This document shows positions 6,094 to 8,031 of a stretch of 8,031 bases of DNA, piece by piece. How positions within the stretch are numbered: position 1 is the first letter of the stretch; every line of letters begins with the position of its first letter. A program made the position numbers and the translations under genes. The stretch is from Gammaproteobacteria bacterium. Its GTDB lineage: Bacteria > Pseudomonadota > Gammaproteobacteria > Enterobacterales > Alteromonadaceae. The notes below the pieces were generated by a model, which was not told the origin of the DNA, ran no database searches, and saw only the letters and a list, made by a program, of their open reading frames with translations. The stretch is taken from assembly GCA_023481025.1 (NCBI GenBank), contig JAMCWV010000203.1, forward strand, positions 1 through 8,031, written 5' to 3'.

Positions 6094-7122
6094 TTAAGAA
6101 TCTGGTGAATTCAGTGGTGGCAATTCTGTCAGCGGCCAGCGCGGTCGCACTTTGACTGCTGCTTCCGCATGTTGCCCTGCAGCAAGTCGCTGAGCGCCAG
6201 CAAAAGCGATCATGGCGCCGTTATCAGTACAAAACTCCGCACGTGGATAAAATACTTCACCACCAAGCTTACTCATGGTCTCTGCCAATGCCGCGCGTAA
6301 GCGCTTATTCGCACTTACACCACCAGCCATGACCAACCGATTCAAGCCTGTCTGTTCCAGCGCACGACGGCATTTAATCAAGAGCGTATCCACTACCGCG
6401 TCTTCAAACGCGCGGGCAATATCAGCCTGCGTTTGCTCATCGTTGGTGTTTTCCGCAATCGCTGTCGATGCAGCTGTTTTTAAACCGCTAAAACTAAAAT
6501 TCAATCCCGGCTTGTCTGTCATTGGTCGCGGAAACTGAAAGCGCCCGGCCTGACCTTGTTCTGCAAGTTTAGCGAGTCGCGGCCCGCCCGGATAATCTAA
6601 CCCTAAAAGCTTCGCTGTTTTGTCAAAGGCCTCACCGGCCGCATCGTCAACCGACTCTCCGAGCAGCTGATATTGACCAATGCCATCGACGCGAACTAGC
6701 TGTGTATGGCCACCTGACACTAGGAGCGCCACAAATGGAAAGTCTGGCCGACTGTCTTCGAGCATTGGGGCGAGTAAATGACCTTCCATATGATGCACGC
6801 CAATCGCTGGTACTTGCCAACCAAACGCTAGACTGCGGCCAATCGTTGCACCAACCAACAAGGCGCCAATTAAGCCAGGACCAGATGTATAGGCAATGCC
6901 ATCGATTTGTTCGGGCTGCAACGCTGCTTCTTTCAACGCTTGTTTAATCAGGGGGAGAGTTTTGCGAACATGATCGCGTGATGCCAGTTCTGGCACCACA
7001 CCACCATAATCGGCATGAAGTTTAACTTGACTATAGAGGACGTGAGACAGCAAGCCTTGCTCAGTACAATAAACCGCAATTCCCGTCTCATCACAAGACG
7101 TTTCAATACCAAGCACACGCAT
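6094..7122 (-). CDS. tsaD: tRNA t6A37 threonylcarbamoyltransferase subunit TsaD
   Basis: Catalytic subunit that, with TsaB and TsaE, transfers the threonylcarbamoyl group from threonylcarbamoyl-AMP to adenosine 37 of ANN-decoding tRNAs; essential in many bacteria. The 342 residues match the usual bacterial length. The start [13 protein letters not shown] is characteristic of the family. The metal-binding HHMEGH at 110-115 has His111 and His115, followed by [11 protein letters not shown] (133-143). Further marks are the [10 protein letters not shown] stretch (208-217), MAGGVSAN (265-272) and CTDNGAMIA (298-306) with the third metal ligand Asp300. The numbering agrees with the E. coli enzyme. 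The ATG at 7122 has only a weak GAG-type ribosome site upstream. A TAGAAT on the minus strand (7170-7165) could be a -10 element, but no -35 fits it. The gene usually found divergent upstream, rpsU, is absent; pilT is there instead. Confidence 0.97.
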   Translation of the reverse strand: MRVLGIETSCDETGIAVYCTEQGLLSHVLYSQVKLHADYGGVVPELASRDHVRKTLPLIKQALKEAALQPEQIDGIAYTSGPGLIGALLVGATIGRSLAFGWQVPAIGVHHMEGHLLAPMLEDSRPDFPFVALLVSGGHTQLVRVDGIGQYQLLGESVDDAAGEAFDKTAKLLGLDYPGGPRLAKLAEQGQAGRFQFPRPMTDKPGLNFSFSGLKTAASTAIAENTNDEQTQADIARAFEDAVVDTLLIKCRRALEQTGLNRLVMAGGVSANKRLRAALAETMSKLGGEVFYPRAEFCTDNGAMIAFAGAQRLAAGQHAEAAVKVRPRWPLTELPPLNSPDS

Positions 7123-7192
7123 AACCGTTTCTCACTTTTCTAACGAGCCCAAAATTAGAGGGCTATTCTAGCGAAAAACGGCGTCTGAGGCA

Positions 7193-8031
7193 CTACTCGA
7201 TTTGCCCAAGTTTGCTGCGCATTTGTGTATAAGAAATGGTGCCTGACTCAACCAACCGATTTAGTGACTGCTCAAGTGTCTGCATGCCCACCGAAGCACC
7301 GGTTTGAATCGCAGAATACATTTGTGCCACTTTCGCTTCGCGAATCAGGTTCTTAATAGCCGGCGTTGCTAACATAATTTCATGTGCAGCGACTCGACCC
7401 CCACCCTGCTTTTTCACCAAGGTTTGAGAAATAACAGCGCGTAATGATTCTGACAACATCGACCGTACCATAGCTTTCTCATCGCCCGGAAATACGTCAA
7501 TCACCCGGTCAATGGTTTTTGGCGCTGACGTGGTGTGCAAGGTTGCGAACACCAAGTGACCTGTTTCCGCAGCAGTCAATGCTAAGCGAATAGTTTCTAA
7601 GTCCCGCAACTCACCAACGAGAATAACGTCGGGGTCTTCCCGCAGCGCTACACGTAAGGCGCTATTAAAGCTCAATGTATCGCGGAAGACTTCACGTTGG
7701 TTCACCAAACTTTGCTTGCTTTGATGAACAAACTCGATAGGATCTTCAATGGTAAGGATGTGCTGCGGCGTGTTCTCGTTAATATAGTCAACCATCGCGG
7801 CGAGCGTTGTTGATTTACCCGAACCAGTTGGCCCAGTAACTAAAACGAGGCCTCGAGGGTATTCAGCAATCCGTTTAAAAATTTCCGGAGCGCGCAAATC
7901 TTCGAGGGTTAAGACCCGATCAGGAATGGTACGAAATGCACCGGCTGGGCCATACTGTTGTTTAAATACGTTGGCACGGAAGCGAGCGACGCCGTCGATT
8001 GCAAATGAAAAGTCGACTTCTAAGCGTTTTT
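7193..8031 (-). CDS. pilT: Type IV pilus retraction ATPase PilT (partial, N-terminus missing)
   Basis: Hexameric cytoplasmic ATPase that powers depolymerisation of type IV pili, driving twitching motility and DNA uptake. The final 278 residues are visible and the frame is open to the right edge; about 65 N-terminal residues are missing compared with the usual 344. The N-terminal PAS-like domain ends in VARFRANVF and AFRTIP. Walker A is GPTGSGKST, the Asp box is TIEDPIEF, Walker B is VILVGELRD and the His box is GHLVFATLHTTSA. The C-terminus holds AIKNLIRE, a Lys variant of the AIRNLIRE motif linked to retraction by PilT, then VAQMYSAIQTG. These favour PilT over its paralogue PilU. The stop is TAG at 7195-7193. 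A 70-base gap separates it from co-directional tsaD. The gap has a weak inverted repeat AGCCC-N9-GGGCT (7146-7164) without a U-tract, so read-through into tsaD is possible. Confidence 0.95.
   Translation of the reverse strand, partial: KRLEVDFSFAIDGVARFRANVFKQQYGPAGAFRTIPDRVLTLEDLRAPEIFKRIAEYPRGLVLVTGPTGSGKSTTLAAMVDYINENTPQHILTIEDPIEFVHQSKQSLVNQREVFRDTLSFNSALRVALREDPDVILVGELRDLETIRLALTAAETGHLVFATLHTTSAPKTIDRVIDVFPGDEKAMVRSMLSESLRAVISQTLVKKQGGGRVAAHEIMLATPAIKNLIREAKVAQMYSAIQTGASVGMQTLEQSLNRLVESGTISYTQMRSKLGQIE

Noticed and set aside
7146..7164. Inverted repeat AGCCC-N9-GGGCT between pilT and tsaD as a pilT terminator
   Set aside because: The stem is only five pairs with a nine-base loop, and no T-run follows it on either strand.

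Overview
The window is a compact, housekeeping-type stretch of a gammaproteobacterial chromosome. CCA-adding enzyme, FolB, PlsY, TsaD and PilT all read as gammaproteobacterial versions. The combination with a GspA-type secretion ATPase and a long-form acyl-CoA dehydrogenase suggests an aquatic Alteromonadales-like organism, possibly near Idiomarina; that placement is an inference from gene content and style and has not been tested. No mobile element, CRISPR array, tRNA or rRNA gene, prophage or defence system is visible, and no stretch longer than about 170 bases lacks a gene.

Layout. On the minus strand, 1-865 is the N-terminal half of a long-form acyl-CoA dehydrogenase, cut by the window edge. 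A 100-base gap with a possible PsrA-type operator separates it from a minus-strand GspA-GspB fusion (966-3086). A 168-base divergent spacer holds a short direct repeat and a terminator-like hairpin. It leads to plus-strand cca (3255-4418), whose 3' end overlaps the convergent folK by 50 bases. folK and folB form a minus-strand pair (4369-5339) joined by an ATGA overlap. Across a 141-base divergent spacer, plus-strand plsY (5481-6092) ends one base from convergent tsaD (6094-7122). After 70 bases, the minus-strand pilT (7193-8031) runs off the right edge and lacks its N-terminus.

Functions. cca (tRNA 3'-CCA synthesis and repair) and tsaD (t6A37 modification) serve tRNA maturation. folB and folK make two consecutive steps of folate synthesis. 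plsY commits glycerol-3-phosphate to phospholipid synthesis, while the acyl-CoA dehydrogenase breaks down acyl chains. gspAB and pilT are ATPases of two related envelope machines: assembly of the type II secretion secretin, and type IV pilus retraction.

The most notable points are the single-polypeptide GspA-GspB fusion with a diverged peptidoglycan-binding region; a CCA-adding enzyme that has lost the HD phosphohydrolase signature and has Glu at one presumed metal-ligand position; a hairpin plus U-tract just before cca; the 50-base tail overlap that encodes the end of FolK; and pilT, where rpsU usually lies, upstream of tsaD. I found no convincing undescribed system.
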